64,000 nt of DNA from Nectonema munidae. Taxonomy: Eukaryota > Nematomorpha > Nectonematoida > Nectonematidae. The stretch covers positions 992,001-1,056,000 of the forward strand of contig JAUIRK010000925.1 in NCBI GenBank assembly GCA_030549495.1. Direction: 5' to 3'. The translations under genes and the position numbers were made by a program. Positions 41,081-52,701 of the stretch are shown piece by piece. Below the pieces are notes generated by a model. That model searched no databases and was not told the origin of the DNA. It saw only the letters and a list, made by a program, of their open reading frames with translations. The stretch's first letter is position 1, and every line of letters begins with the position of its first letter.

Positions 41081-41744
41081 TATTTACGGCATTACTTGCA
41101 ATAAACTAAAAGTTTAGTATAATCGAATAAAAACCTTCTTTGTTTTTCGTTCTTTAGCCCCTCCCCCTAGAAAATTTCAAATTGCGCCAGATAAAGATAT
41201 TTTAAAGTTAAAAACACATGTGTTGCTAAAATCTTTGTGACTTGCGATCATCTTTGCTTAGATATACGCATTATAAATATACATTTATAGTATATTATTT
41301 TGTTTTATCTTGGGTGTATAAAACACATACGACGTGTATGCGCTAAAAACGGACAAATGAATAATTATCTTTAATTCTATATCTGTCATTGTTTGCGTTT
41401 CTCTACCACTAGGCCATCTGCAGACAAAAATGAAACAATTGACACAAATGAAATATCAAATTTACTTCTATATCGTCTCCCATTGTTGTTAGTGAGTGCT
41501 TTTTCACTATGAAGAATTATAAAATAACTTAGCACTGTATAAGGATATATCTTTTTCCAAGAGTAAAAAGACAGTGTTAAAGCAAACGTGTGTATTCCAA
41601 CAGTTCACTTCGAGATTCTTTGAAATTGTATCTTCCACCATATATATTTTTTTCTATTTTAGTTCTTTCACAATGAGCAGAATGGAAGATTGTTTAATTT
41701 CGCAACAAGGTTGGTTACGGTTGTACAAATTGTAACAAGTAATT
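41081..41744. other. Inter-element sequence with a tRNA-like A box
   Basis: Apart from the A-box sequence at 41401-41430, nothing is recognised. A CCCCTCCCCC patch lies near 41159-41168. Confidence 0.4.
41350..41430 (-). repeat. tRNA-like SINE head (A box only)
   Basis: The minus strand 41416-41401 is TGGCCTAGTGGTAGAG, a clear tRNA-type A box, preceded by GTCTGCAGA. The copy at 21690-21772 has the comparable leader GTCGGCAGG before its A box. No B box is recognisable downstream, so this is a remnant at best. Confidence 0.4.
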
Positions 41745-43568
41745 TTAACCCTATTCAAGACGGAATATTTTCATTCAAACAGTAACGGGGAGCAATTTTA
41801 GCCGGTCTCTTTTGTTCACTTAGTTAGTGCGGTGGAGTATTAAGATCCCCCAGTTAACTTAAAACACTTTTTTATTTTCAAAATCTTGAACTTTGATTTT
41901 TAAACTTTTGTGTACCTTCTAATTTGATATCTTCCTTGATTTCTATTCAGTTTTTGGCATGTCGAAAAAGTTTGGTCGTGAGAAATTATGTCCTTATTTA
42001 GTGTGCTAGTTTTTTTTACCTTAATTGGCGCGGTGGGGTAAAAAAACCCACAAAGATTTTTGTAAGAATATAGTAAAAAATGAATATAGAATAGTTCATA
42101 AAAAACAAACATATTAAATGCTAGATATTTAAAATTAAATATGCTAAAATTTATATTAGCTTTTGTTTTTTCTTTTTGAAATTTAACGCCATTTATTTTT
42201 TTTATTAATATTTTTTGAGCAAACTTCATCACTGTAATTTTGAATTCAAGCTAAAAATAACAAAATAATCACACATAAAGATATGAATTAAAATTTTATA
42301 AATTAAATTTACAATTTTATAAGCATAAAATGTATCTATTTTTTATCTTTGAAATTTACAAAGAAAGATTTCCAGAAAGTATGTTTTGATGTTTTTTACA
42401 AGTAAAACTCTCACATTTCGAGCACGTAATCATTGTCATCTCAAGTAAGCCAGTCACTCAAGAGACACAGATGTCACAGGAATAAAAGCTTTTATAAGAA
42501 TCTTATTTGTAACAGGAGCGCTTCATTCTAATGATCTCAATTTCAACGATATTTGGAACAATATTGCCATCGGTTGTTATTTTATAAAAAGTGTAATGTC
42601 TTCACAAAGATTTTTATTTTTATGTCGGTGTATTAGATTTGATGACAAAAGTACGAGAAGTGTCAGAAAAAGTTTCGACAAGTTGGCTGCTATTAGAGAG
42701 TTTTTTGATTGTTACGTAAAGAATTGTACAGTTTTGTATACCCCGCATGAATTTCATACAGTTGAGGAAGCGATTTTCCCCTTCAAAGGTAGATGTGGTT
42801 TTAGGGTGTATTTTGGATCTGCAAAACCAAAAAATTATGGCCTTCGTGTTTACGCTTTAGTAGACGCAAGAACTTTTTAAACACTCAATCTAGAAGTTTA
42901 TGTTGGAAAACAAGGCGGTGTACAAAGACTTAGCAACTCACCATCAGATGTTGTGAAGCGATTGATTGCTCCTATTTCAGTAACAGGAAGGAATGTCACT
43001 ACTGACAATTGGTACACTGGAATTGATTTGGCACTGGATTTAAAGGCTAAAAAATAGAAAAGGTGTTTCCAAAAATTAAGTTTTTATTCACAAAAGATTT
43101 AACACGGGTGTCATGGATTCCTAAAAAAAATAAAGTTGTAACGCTTCTTTTTACGATGCATCATGATAAAAGTATTGAAAAAATTGAAAAGAAAAAACCT
43201 GAAATTATAAATTTTTACAATGAAACAAAATATGGTGTTGACTTTGTAGACCAATTATCATCAAAATATAATATAGCAAGAAGAACAAGAAGATGGCCAA
43301 TGTGCATTTTTATGGTTTATGCAACAATGCTGGAATTAACGCTTATGTAATACATAAACTAAGTAATCCTTCTTCAAAACTTGTGAGAAGAAAGATTTTA
43401 TTAGATCTTGGTAAAGAATTATGTTTGGAAAGTCAGAAAACAAGAAAATGTAATAGAAGTGTCTCTAAAAATATCAAGGATTTAATTTCTTCATTTATAG
43501 AGACTGATTCTGCAGAAGTTTCAACTGTTTCAACATCGAAAAGTTTTCAAGATGCAAATTTTGCCTAA
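41745..43568 (+). mobile_element. piggyBac transposon, decayed
   Basis: A possible left end is TTAA followed by CCCTATTCAAGACGG (41745-41763), the TTAA-CCC form expected for piggyBac. Two hairpin-like GCGGTGG(A/G)GTA...(A/T)CCC segments (41829 and 42028) look like subterminal repeats. Transposase similarity runs from about 42450 to 43568. No matching right end is seen, so the right boundary is the end of the coding similarity. Confidence 0.75.
42450..43568 (+). pseudogene. piggyBac transposase pseudogene (PGBD4-like)
   Basis: The first block (about 42450-42878) reads Gly-Ala-Leu-His-Ser-Asn, then Ser-Ser-Gln-Arg-Phe-Leu-Phe-Leu-..-Cys-Ile-Arg-Phe-Asp-Asp-Lys, then Glu-Glu-Ala-Ile-Phe-Pro-Phe-Lys-Gly-Arg-Cys. 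The first catalytic Asp of piggyBac (usually Asp-Glu before Pro-Phe-Arg-Gly-Arg) is Glu here. After a TAA where a Tyr codon is expected (42878-42880), the frame continues with Gly-Arg-Asn-Val-Thr-Thr-Asp-Asn-Trp-Tyr (second catalytic Asp kept) to a TAG near 43056. The frame 43063-43350 has Gly-Val-Asp-Phe-Val-Asp-Gln (third Asp kept) and Arg-Arg-Thr-Arg-Arg-Trp-Pro. One more shift near 43305 leads to Ala-Gly-Ile-Asn-Ala-Tyr-Val-Ile in the frame ending at 43568. The N terminus is missing. Confidence 0.85.
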
Positions 43569-44351
43569 GGAAAGATGAAAAAAAACAAAGTTAACGTGCT
43601 AGAAATGTTAGAGTTTTATTTGTAAAAAACACCAAAACATACTTTGTGGAAATTGTGCTTTGTAAATTTCATAAAGATAAAAATTATGAATTGATTTTAT
43701 GCTAATAAAATTCTAATTTTACTTTATGAAGTATTAATTCATGTTTTCATGCTTAATTAATCTATAATTTTTAGTTTGAAAAAATAGTTTCAAATAACCG
43801 TGAAGAAGTGTACTTAAAAAATATTTTTACAAAAATAGATGGCGTTAAATTTAAAAAGAAAAAGTTAAACTATTATAAATTTTATAAAAATTAGTATATT
43901 TAGCTAATTCGACACTACTTTTTTTTTTATATATTTAAGCCGAATCGATCAAATAATTTTTCGTTGATATAATAATGATTTTATTCATCCTATAAATAAG
44001 GGTGGGACACAATTTTTACGCAAAGCCACCTGAGATTATATTCGCATAAAATCTCATAAAATTTAAATTTGTAAATTTTTATTTTTCATGAAATTTCCGT
44101 ATGGATAGGTTATATATTATAAATAATAATTAATTCAGCTTAGTTAATCAGACTTCTAGTTTTAAAAAATACCAATAATTAACGTGATGAGTTTATATAC
44201 AACTTTTTTTCAATATTTCATATTAACAAAGGTAGATTATAGTTTTTCCATTTTAAAATGTCATAGTTAAAGAACACTGTTGAAAATAAATATATATTTT
44301 TTACTTTTTAGGGGTCAGTAATATAGGCCAGTACAGTCAAACCTGCCTTAG
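43569..44351. other. AT-rich stretch, no element recognised
   Basis: Presumably the right part of the piggyBac plus flank; no terminal TTAA repeat can be matched to the left end. Confidence 0.4.
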
Positions 44352-44505
44352 CGACCCCTTTAACCCCCCCCCTCCCCTACCACCCTTTTTCCCCCCCCCC
44401 AAAAAAATTTTTTTTTCCCTTTTTCCCCTTCCCGCCCCCCCCTTTTTTTGTGTGATTTTTTTTATTTTTTTTGGGTTTTTTTTGTTTTAATTTTTTATTT
44501 TTAAA
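44352..44505. other. Homopolymer patch, probable assembly error
   Basis: Runs of C, then A, T, C, T and G of 5-12 bases with almost no mixed sequence, abruptly bordered by ordinary AT-rich DNA. This looks like low-quality consensus over an unresolved simple repeat rather than real sequence. Confidence 0.6.
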
Positions 44506-44599
44506 AGGGGTATAATGTTTTTCTAATACATTTTAAATCACTTTTTGAAGTGAAAAATGTCGATTGAATATACAAGTTGTATTGATTAATCCTAGTCCA

Positions 44600-46100
44600 C
44601 TTTTATTTCGAACAATTTTTATTTAGTTTAGATACCACCTCACGACAGTGTGCGAAGAATAAATGACATTATTGATTTTAGTGCATAACTATGCGAAGAT
44701 AGATTAACACATGTTGCATTACGCGTTTGTGAGCCCAGTGAATTTTTATTTCGCATACGCTTCACCACATCTTTAGCACGCGTGTGTGGTTTATTTTATC
44801 GGGCTAGTGTACGCTTAGTTTATTTGTAGTGTTCCTAGCTTAAATCTTAGTCAAATATTAAAACGCTTATAACTTTCGCATTTCTCAACCAAATGTATCA
44901 TGCGATATACCAAATTAAAGCATTTTTATGGGCTTTCAGAATACATTACTTATATCATAATTACTTAAGAAATAGCATTTTACTGTTATTTAACGAAGAG
45001 TATTTGTTATATTTATACCGACAGTGTGCGATAAAGAAATCACACACCAATGCTATCTATCTCGCATTATAATTAATATTTAAAAGTTGCATCACAGACC
45101 ATTTTCAAATAACATAATAGTTCATTATTATAGTTCGACATATATATGTGATCATAAAGCAGCCTACTTATTTATTTTTTGAATGGCGGAGGAGTGTTTT
45201 GTGTTAACGCAAGTAGATATCGCAATTCAGTGCATGCATTTTATCACATCTTTTCGTGAGTTATAGTTATCAAATTGGTAAACCTCTTAACTTATAACTT
45301 TTGAATTATTAGACCATGCATCCTATCAAATTGATGCATATTCCGTGGGCTTCAGTACCATTGTAATTACAAATAAAATTTGTTTTTTTTTATAATTTTG
45401 CATTTTTCAGTTTTCTTCGTAATTATAGCACATGAGAGGTGTATATTTTTTTTATTTGTTAATTTTGAACTTTAACGCTGGTTACATTTTCAGAAATTTT
45501 CACCTTTTATCAGTAAGAATTTCCAACACAATTATAAAACCACTCTACTATCAGAACCTAAACTTATTTGTAGATTTTTATAAAATAACTTTAGTTTTTG
45601 GTCTTTTATAAATTGACTTTCGTTTTTATATTACTTTTGAATTATTCGCCAAAATTTAAACTGCAATGAAAAATATAAGTCAGTTCAAAAAATGTATACG
45701 ATTAAAAATAGTTTTAATTAAAAAAAGTTATTTAGTTAGTAAATTTTTGAGTTTAATTTACACTTTATTCCTCAAAAAATAAGGATTTTGGATTGCGCGT
45801 GTTGATAAGTTCACTGAAGAAGAAAATGAGAAGAGAAAAAGATCAAAAGTTGTGTTTTACTAAATTTTTCTCAATAATTAACCTCATAAATGTATATTCT
45901 TATTTTCATTATAAACCACTCTCCTACAATGACCTAAATTTATTTGTAGATTTTTATAAAATAATTTTAATTTTCGGTTCTCACACGCGCGCCCACACAA
46001 ATATTGAAGAAATATTTTTTGTATGAAGTTTTAGGAAACTCTTCTTTATTATGTAATGAAATATTCTCATAACTTTTACGCTTGAACTTAATTGTCATCC
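44600..46100. repeat. Degenerate tandem duplications
   Basis: CGACAGTGTGCGA occurs at about 44644 and 45020. CTTATAACTTTCGCATTT (44868) matches CTTATAACTTTTGAATTA (45290), each followed by a TGGGCTTCAG segment about 55-60 bases later. A further related copy (TTACTTTTGAATTATTCGCC) is near 45625. The period is about 340-420 bases with strong divergence. It includes the tighter pair listed next. Confidence 0.55.
45530..45980. repeat. Direct repeat pair (about 65 bases, about 371 bases apart)
   Basis: AAACCACTCT followed by a TTATTTGTAGATTTTTATAA segment and then AATAA(C/T)TTTA(G/A)TTTT occurs at about 45537-45600 and again at about 45911-45973. About 85-90 percent of positions match by eye. Confidence 0.75.
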
Positions 46101-46200
46101 CCAATTCCTATAATACGATGGTTTCTATTCCATAGTAAGATTTTTTGAGGGTATAAAATGATAATCTACCTTATTTTGTTAGTAATTTTATGTGGTGTAA

Positions 46201-47779
46201 GTGAAATTACTTCAAATTAAGTTCATAGGCCCATACTTGAATTCAAAATTTCACCCAAATTTTTTTCCACGAGAAGTTAAAATAATTTTTTTTAATTTTT
46301 CCATTGGATTAAAGTACACTTTTAAATTAAATATTTTTAAAAAAAAAATTAAAAAAATTTCATTCAATTTTATTAAAAAAGGTTTTGTCTAAAAAAAGAG
46401 TTGACATTTTAACGTGATTTTTTTTAATTAAAATAAAATTATTTAAAATTGCTTACATTTTATTTTAAAATTTGGAAAATTTTTGATATATATTTTTGAA
46501 GAAGAATAAGAAGAATTTATTGAAAAAAACGCACATATTAATAAAATTTACAATCAGAAAAAATTTTTATTATGATATTTACAATTGTAAATAATAGAAA
46601 TTAAAATACTGCAAAACTTCAAAAGGCCATGTAGCCGCTTGTATGAAATCTCGCAAAAAATATTTGATTTTTACAATTTTTAAAAAAAAATTGTGCTAAA
46701 ATTTACAAATTTTAATTTTGAAAGAAAACTTTATGCGAGAATTTTTTTAAAACATTTTAAAACCATGCCTATCTTAAAAGGCATCCTTTTACCCGCATTT
46801 TGCATCTCGTTTCGTTTTTGAAAAACTTTCTAAAATGTGTGTGTATGTGTGTGTGTTGTATGTGTGTGTGTTATCCAAAATAAAAAATAACATTTTATTC
46901 TGCTACTGAAGTTTAATATTTATTCAAGGAACATTGAGATTATTAGAAAAACATTATACTGATCTCTAAAAAGTAAAAAAAATATTCATTAATTTTGGAC
47001 ATTTTTTTTACTCTCATATTTTAAAATATAAACAAATTCTACCTTTGTTATATAAAACATTGAAAAAATAATATAAATTCATCAGCTTAATTATGGGTAT
47101 TTTTGGATTTACTATCCACACATAAAAGCAGATTTTGCATAAAGAAAAATATTTTTTTTGTAAAACCTAACCTATGTTTACAACAAATCATTAAGCTTAC
47201 CAATGATACCATTTTCAATGAAAAATTTTGTATAAATCTTCACGTTATGCTTTTGGAAAAAATTAGTGACACTTTTTTTACTAAAATTTAGAACAAATTT
47301 TCCCAAGTAAAGTCCAGTTATCAACAAAATTAAAAAGCTTTTGCAAAAATAATCTATTCTAGCGTATATCCCATCTTTAAAGCTTAACCGCAATTTCAAA
47401 GTTAAACCACAATTTCAAAGCTAAGTATTTTGATCTTTTGTGTAGAATTTTTTAAATGGTGTTTTAAATATGTATGAAAAATATTTATTAAAAATTTTTT
47501 ATTTTGAGTATGTTTTTCAGTATTATAGGATTTTATATATTTAGATATATAATAAGGTCTTACAAATTGTCTCCCAAAAGGTGTTGCCATACCTCTGATA
47601 TGATTATAAAGGGCGCTTCTTTTAACCCAAATTTACTTAAACTTATCCAAACCGATTTGGAAATTATTTGTATTTGTGTAAATCTCGAATAACTTTTGTA
47701 AAATAACATTTAACAATAAAATTAGAGTAATATTCATCGATTCAAGTTGCATAGGCAATTTTCAAGAGTGTATCTAATG
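46201..47779. other. Very AT-rich stretch, no gene seen
   Basis: Contains a GT microsatellite with interruptions (about 46837-46872). A GAAGAAGAATAAGAAGAATT stretch near 46499 resembles a minus-strand LINE tail. Short ORFs here consist of low-complexity Lys/Phe/Ile-rich translation and are not supported. Confidence 0.5.
46837..46872. repeat. (GT)n microsatellite, interrupted
   Basis: GTGTGTGTATGTGTGTGTGT followed by TGTATGTGTGTGTG. Confidence 0.9.
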
Positions 47780-48440
47780 TAAGACGAAGAAGAAAATTTA
47801 TTGAAAAAAAGACAATAATTCACATCACAATACATGTGTAAATTAAAGAGAATTGATGAATATGCAAAAAAATATGCAAAGTATAAACTAATAAAAAATT
47901 ATAGAGATCTAAATGTTTTATGGCCAGGAGTAGGATACTTTATGGTGAAAAAAACTTATCATATAATATAAATACACTTATAAATTAAGAGGTAGGTATT
48001 TTTATACATAAAATAAATTAAGAGGAAATAATGGAACTATATTTACAAGAAAAACCATTTGTGTCACAACAAATAATTGAAATTATGTAGTATGAGAGTA
48101 TGTGTTTTTACAAAATTTTTAAATAACAAAGAAACATCAATATTATTAAATAAATAATTTAATTTTTGTATAAATTTGAAGGTTTTAAAATAAATTAAGA
48201 ATTCTGTATGAAATAGACGATAAAAAACACGTGACGTAATATGTGAAATTCGTGTTCTGTATGAATGACTTGATTTATAGTTTATAAGGTTTTCGAATAG
48301 AATATTATAGTTTCCATGTAAATAGTTATAAAAATAGCCATTTAGTGATTATAAATACCATCAACATTAAATAAGTCATTACTTTTAAACAAATGAGAAG
48401 TATGAGAGGTAAATTTTTAATTAAAAAGAGTTTTTAATAA
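47780..48440 (-). mobile_element. LINE 3' fragment
   Basis: On the minus strand, 48260-48110 reads Ser-His-Ser-Tyr-Arg-Thr-Arg (counterpart of His-Asn-Tyr-Asn-Thr-Arg), then a Leu/Phe/Lys-rich stretch ending Leu-Leu-Phe-Lys-Asn-Phe-Val-Lys-Thr, like LINE ORF2 C termini. The 3' end near 47780-47815 reads CAATAAATTTTCTTCTTC on the minus strand, a short tandem tail. It sits head-to-head with LINE-C, which starts at about 48450. Family not assigned. Confidence 0.5.
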
Positions 48441-48571
48441 ATATTGATATTTGGAAAAGACTTAACTCTTTATTTTGCAAAAACAATAAAAGTAATTTAC
48501 AAGTAAATTTAGACACAAATATTGAAAGCAGTGATAAAGAGGTAGCTGACGCATTTATAGATCACTTTACT

Positions 48572-49946
48572 ATGAATAACATAACTTCACAATCAAAGGA
48601 TTATGTTAAATACTTTGATATTAAGGAGACTATTATTTCTTTTCGAAACATAGATCTTTGTGAGTTAATTGATGTAGTTAGAAATACCAAAAACAATGAC
48701 TCAAAGGATTACTATGGAATTTCTTTTAATCTGTTTAAACAAGTTTTCCCATACATATATGAAGTATTACTTTTGGGCTTTAATGCCTGCCTTACTCGGT
48801 CCACTTTTCCTTCTGTTTTTAAAACTACGAAAATTATACCCGTTTTTAAAAAGGGAAACAAAAACTGCTTGATTAACTATCGACCTATTTCTCTTGTAGC
48901 GATTATAAGTAAAGTGTTTGAAAAATTGTTTTATAATCAAATATGCAATTATTTTGAACAAAATAAGTACCTATATAACAAACAATTTGGGTTTCGCCAA
49001 AAACATTCTACTCAATTACTTCATTCCTTGTTTTTAAATCAAATATATCAAAAACTTGATTTAAACATACCCATATGTGCACTATTTATTAACCTTTCTA
49101 AGGCTTTTGATTCCATAGACCACAAAATTTTGCTACATAAACTCCATTTGTATGGGTTATCTTCTTCTGCACTCTCTCTTATAAAAGATTATCTGAAAAA
49201 TAGGTACTGTACTGTATCAGTTAATGGTACTTTCTCAAAATTCAAAACACCTTGTTGTGGAGTTCCCCCAGGATCAATTATAGGTCCTTTGATGTTTTCA
49301 ATATTTATCAATGATATAAAAAATGAAAAATCTTTTATTAATAAATTTTTATATGCAGACGATATTTCTGTCATTTTTTCCTTTGAGCGATCCTCTTTTG
49401 AATGACAAAATTGACAGTTTCTTCAGTTGGTTTTCATCAAATTCTCTTAAAGTAAACATGAGCAAATGCAAAGCGTTATGCTTCAAAAATTGTTCGCTTT
49501 TGAAAAATTTTTGTTTTCCTTTTGAGTTTGTTTTAAAATTTAATTTTCTAGGACTTGTCATAGATAAGAACTTAAGTTGGAAAGCCCATAATGATTATAT
49601 ACTTAGTAAAATGAACTGTATTATTGGAAAATTTAAACAATTTAGAAGTATACTTTCTGTCCAGACGAAATTTTTATTATATAAAACGTTATATCTTCCC
49701 AATTTTACATACAGTTTAATAAACTATGGTCACCGTTTGAGTAAGAAAATTGTCTCTTCCCAAAAAAAAATTATTAGAATAGTTTTTAATAAACCTTATT
49801 TATCACATACAAATATGTTATTTTTTAACAATGAAACTCTTAAATGTTACGATATTTATATAACTCAATGTGTTCTATTTTTCTTTAACCCTACTTGCAC
49901 TCACGTCAAATCCAAAATGTCTCCATGCTACAGAATAAACTTGTGA
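48572..49946 (+). pseudogene. LINE-C reverse transcriptase, broken
   Basis: The frame 48572-49405 shows Phe-Lys-Lys-Gly-Asn then Asn-Tyr-Arg-Pro-Ile-Ser, motif A as Phe-Ile-Asn-Leu-Ser-Lys-Ala-Phe-Asp, motif B Gly-Val-Pro-Pro-Gly-Ser-Ile-Ile-Gly-Pro and motif C Tyr-Ala-Asp-Asp. Motif A has Asn where LINE RTs have the first catalytic Asp, so the enzyme would be dead even without the frame shift. The frame 49323-49946 continues with Trp-Phe-Ser-Ser-Asn-Ser-Leu-Lys-Val-Asn and Phe-Leu-Gly-Leu-Val-Ile-Asp. A third frame (49895-50080) ends with Ser-Phe-Lys-Arg-Ile-Leu-Lys-Ala-Phe, the usual C-terminal block. Confidence 0.8.
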
Positions 49947-50189
49947 ATTTAATGCATCACCACAATCTTGATTTTTCACTTTCTATCAACTCCTTTAAAC
50001 GCATCCTTAAGGCATTCATCATAAAAGATTACAACTATGTTTGTCAAAACGATCAGTGTTATGTTTGTTTCAGCATTTAGCATAGCTTAACACTGTTTAT
50101 AAACATTTATTAATTTACTATACTTTTTTTTCATTTCTTTATTGTATTTAATTGTATATATATATATATATAACTTTATATGTTTCTAT

Positions 50190-50530
50190 GTGTGACACTC
50201 CTCCTCCTCCTCCTCCTCTTCCCCCCAAAGGGGGGGGGGGGGGGTGGCTCTTTCTCCCCCTTGGGTTTTGCTCCTCCCCCCCCTTTCTTTCTATTCAATT
50301 TTTTTTGGTGGTTTTTTTCTATCCTCCCCCCCCCTCCCTCCCCGCCCCCCCCTTTCTCTTCTTCCTTTTGCGGGCGCGTCGCCCGCTTTTTTTTTTTTTC
50401 TCCTCTTTTTCTTTTTCCCCGGCCCCCTCCCCCCCCCTCTTTTTTCTTTCTTTCCTACACCCCCCACACTCCCCCTCTTTTTTTTTTTTTCTCCCCTCCT
50501 TCTTTCTTCTTCTCTCTTTTTTTTGTAACG
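50190..50530. other. Polypyrimidine/homopolymer patch, probable assembly error
   Basis: It begins as a clean CTC trinucleotide repeat (about 50196-50218), then becomes long C, G and T runs of 6-14 bases. This fits a CT-rich microsatellite with a collapsed or low-quality consensus. The proline/phenylalanine-rich ORFs over it are not genes. Confidence 0.65.
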
Positions 50531-50752
50531 TTCAGCATCATTCTCAGCATTTTCATTTCCGACACTTTTTTTGTTTGACATTATATATGCCAAAATATAT
50601 GATGTACATCGATCTTTCAATTAAATATATATTTACAAGCGGCTCTGACCTTTAATATATATTTAGTGTGATTGAACTTTTTTGTAATTGTATATTTACT
50701 TTTATGTAAATTATTGTGCAAGTACAAATGTTAAATAGTGCAAATCAAATAA

Positions 50753-50779
50753 ATTTCTTTCTTTCTTTCTTTCTTTCTT
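50753..50779 (+). repeat. (TTTC)n LINE-C tail
   Basis: About six TTTC units directly after AATAAA at the LINE-C 3' end. Confidence 0.85.
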
Positions 50780-52681
50780 AAGCCCTTATTCTGTAAAATA
50801 AGGATTTTTAATTTATTTTTGGTTACCTATTTACTATACTGAAACTTAAGTAATGAACGAAGACAGATTTATACAGAAATAATTTTATCCAATATATGCT
50901 TAGTATGGCAAAGTAAATCGATTACTTGATTCAACTTAAATGCTAGCTTATTTGTTTAATGAGAAGCTGAGTTTATCATCTATAGTCAATCCAAGAAAAA
51001 TATGAGAATTTACTAATTCGAAAGCAGCTTGTGATAAAAAAAATCAGAATTGACATACTGTGTAGTATAATAGAAGGTTTAGTTGAAGTTGAGGGGCCTA
51101 AGATGAGCCCCTGTTAGGCTTATGGTTAAGGGTGTTTGAGGACAATATAATAATACTTTTTAGAAAAACCAACTTAATAAATAAGAAAAAATTATTATTA
51201 ACAAACTTCCGATTTCATCAAAATATGGTCTTATATATTATTGGAAAGTTTATTATTTGTGAAAAATTTTATACATTTTTGAAAATTTTATGAGTACATT
51301 TTGTCACCAAAAAAAATTTGACCTTTATTATATTAAACTTTTTATTTTCGAATCTAAATATTTTTTGTTTAAAACTCCATTCAATATTTTCTTTTTCTCA
51401 TGACTCTATATATTTCTTATAAAAGGCTTTTTCTCGTTTGGTAAAGGAGAAAGCAAAAAATCTTAGGCAATAAGTGTCTAAAATATGCAGTAATTTTTTT
51501 TGGAATTAGTTTTTAGAAAGTACAAAATTTGATGAAAATTTCGTGTACAAATTAAAAATTATTCTCATTAATTACTTCATGAAGAACTATAATTGTTAAT
51601 GTGATGTAAATAATTGTTACGTATGTTCCAATTAACTGTAATATTTATCGACTTATTGTGCGTTAATGTTTATCGATGGTTTTATTGTACGTTAATTTTT
51701 ATCGACTAACATTAGTTTTCGTTTGTGTCATGTTTTCAACCCTATTAAATAAGATTTATTATATATGCAACGAATATATTCTTTTATTTATTTTTTCATT
51801 ATGTGTTTGCTTCTAATATCTATCATCTATGTCCACACCTTTTTCCATATTTTATTAACAAAATATTTATATCATCGGTCATATGTGTATCTAAATATCC
51901 TGCAGTTAATTTTTTTATGATGAAATTTTTTTTCTTACAATTTTTTGTAGCTATTTAAAATTATTATTTTGTGAATACGTTTTTTTACTAAATAAATTTC
52001 ATCTTCTACTTCTTCTTGGTGTTTAGAATAGTTTTATTTATCATTTATACTAACAGGAAAGTCAACTCTCAATTTTAATGAAGTTTAGTTAACCCTTCAT
52101 GGAATGAGCTGATTTGAAATTGATGCTATATATTTGTTAGATTTTTTTGTATAAACGTTAGTTATAATTTTATTGTTAACTTCCTAAGTGTAAATAGGAA
52201 AATATTTAGTGTCAAGTATTGTATCTAATAATAGTTGACTCGACTGTAAATTGACGTAATAAATTAAGGTTAGATTTCAACAAAAGAAAGATCCTATTAT
52301 ATTTAGAGATGTCAATTTATAAAAGTATTTATATTTTTAATTAAATTAGTACTTGTTTTACTCTATAGTCTTTAATGAGATAATGTTTTAAAAACAGGAT
52401 TTAAATAAAATTGTATTATTTTCTTTATTGTTTTTGATTTTTATAAATGTTATTAAAACAAAAAATTTTAAATATAATTTTGGGGTTTTATTATTTTTTT
52501 ACATGGGTCTCCGCACTTTTTATAATTATTTTTAGAAAATCTCTTATTTGAATAAAATATTTTTGTGGCCCTGCCTGAAATTTTTTAGAACCTTACTTCA
52601 AATTTTTGACTACGTTATCTCTATCATATGTTGATACAGTTTATAATAATTCTTTAATAAATTTTTTTCATTTATTATTAA
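50780..52681. other. AT-rich stretch, no gene seen
   Basis: No recognisable element. A short internal duplication, (G/T)TTTATCGA(C/T) with GTACGTTAAT(G/T)TTTATCGA(T/C), lies near 51640-51705. Confidence 0.45.
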
Positions 52682-52701
52682 CCAGGGCTTCGAAGCCCTG
52701 G
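52682..52701. repeat. Perfect 20-bp palindrome
   Basis: CCAGGGCTTCGAAGCCCTGG is its own reverse complement. Just downstream (52720-52770) the segments ATGGAGCCTGAAAG and GGCTCCTATGTCTGGCTTCAGG form further imperfect inverted pairs, suggesting the end of a palindromic non-autonomous element. Confidence 0.85.

Larger units (their letters stand above)
48450..50779 (+). mobile_element. LINE-C (5'-truncated non-LTR retrotransposon)
   Basis: Similarity starts near 48450 (Asp-Ile-Trp-Lys-Arg-Leu-Asn) upstream of the RT. The 3' UTR holds a polypyrimidine patch (50190-50530) and ends with CAAATAAA and a (TTTC)n tail at about 50753-50779. The coding part is broken by two frame shifts, in the T run near 49375 and near 49875. 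Its RT is clearly different from LINE-A. Confidence 0.8.

Noticed and set aside
46201-46392. Lys/Phe/Ile-rich short ORFs in the 46-48 kb region
   Set aside because: They are expected from poly-A/T-rich sequence and have no domain or splice support.
50152-50655. Long proline/phenylalanine-rich ORFs over the C/T patch, and a Lys/Glu-rich one on the other strand
   Set aside because: They are translations of a low-complexity, probably misassembled pyrimidine tract inside a LINE 3' UTR.
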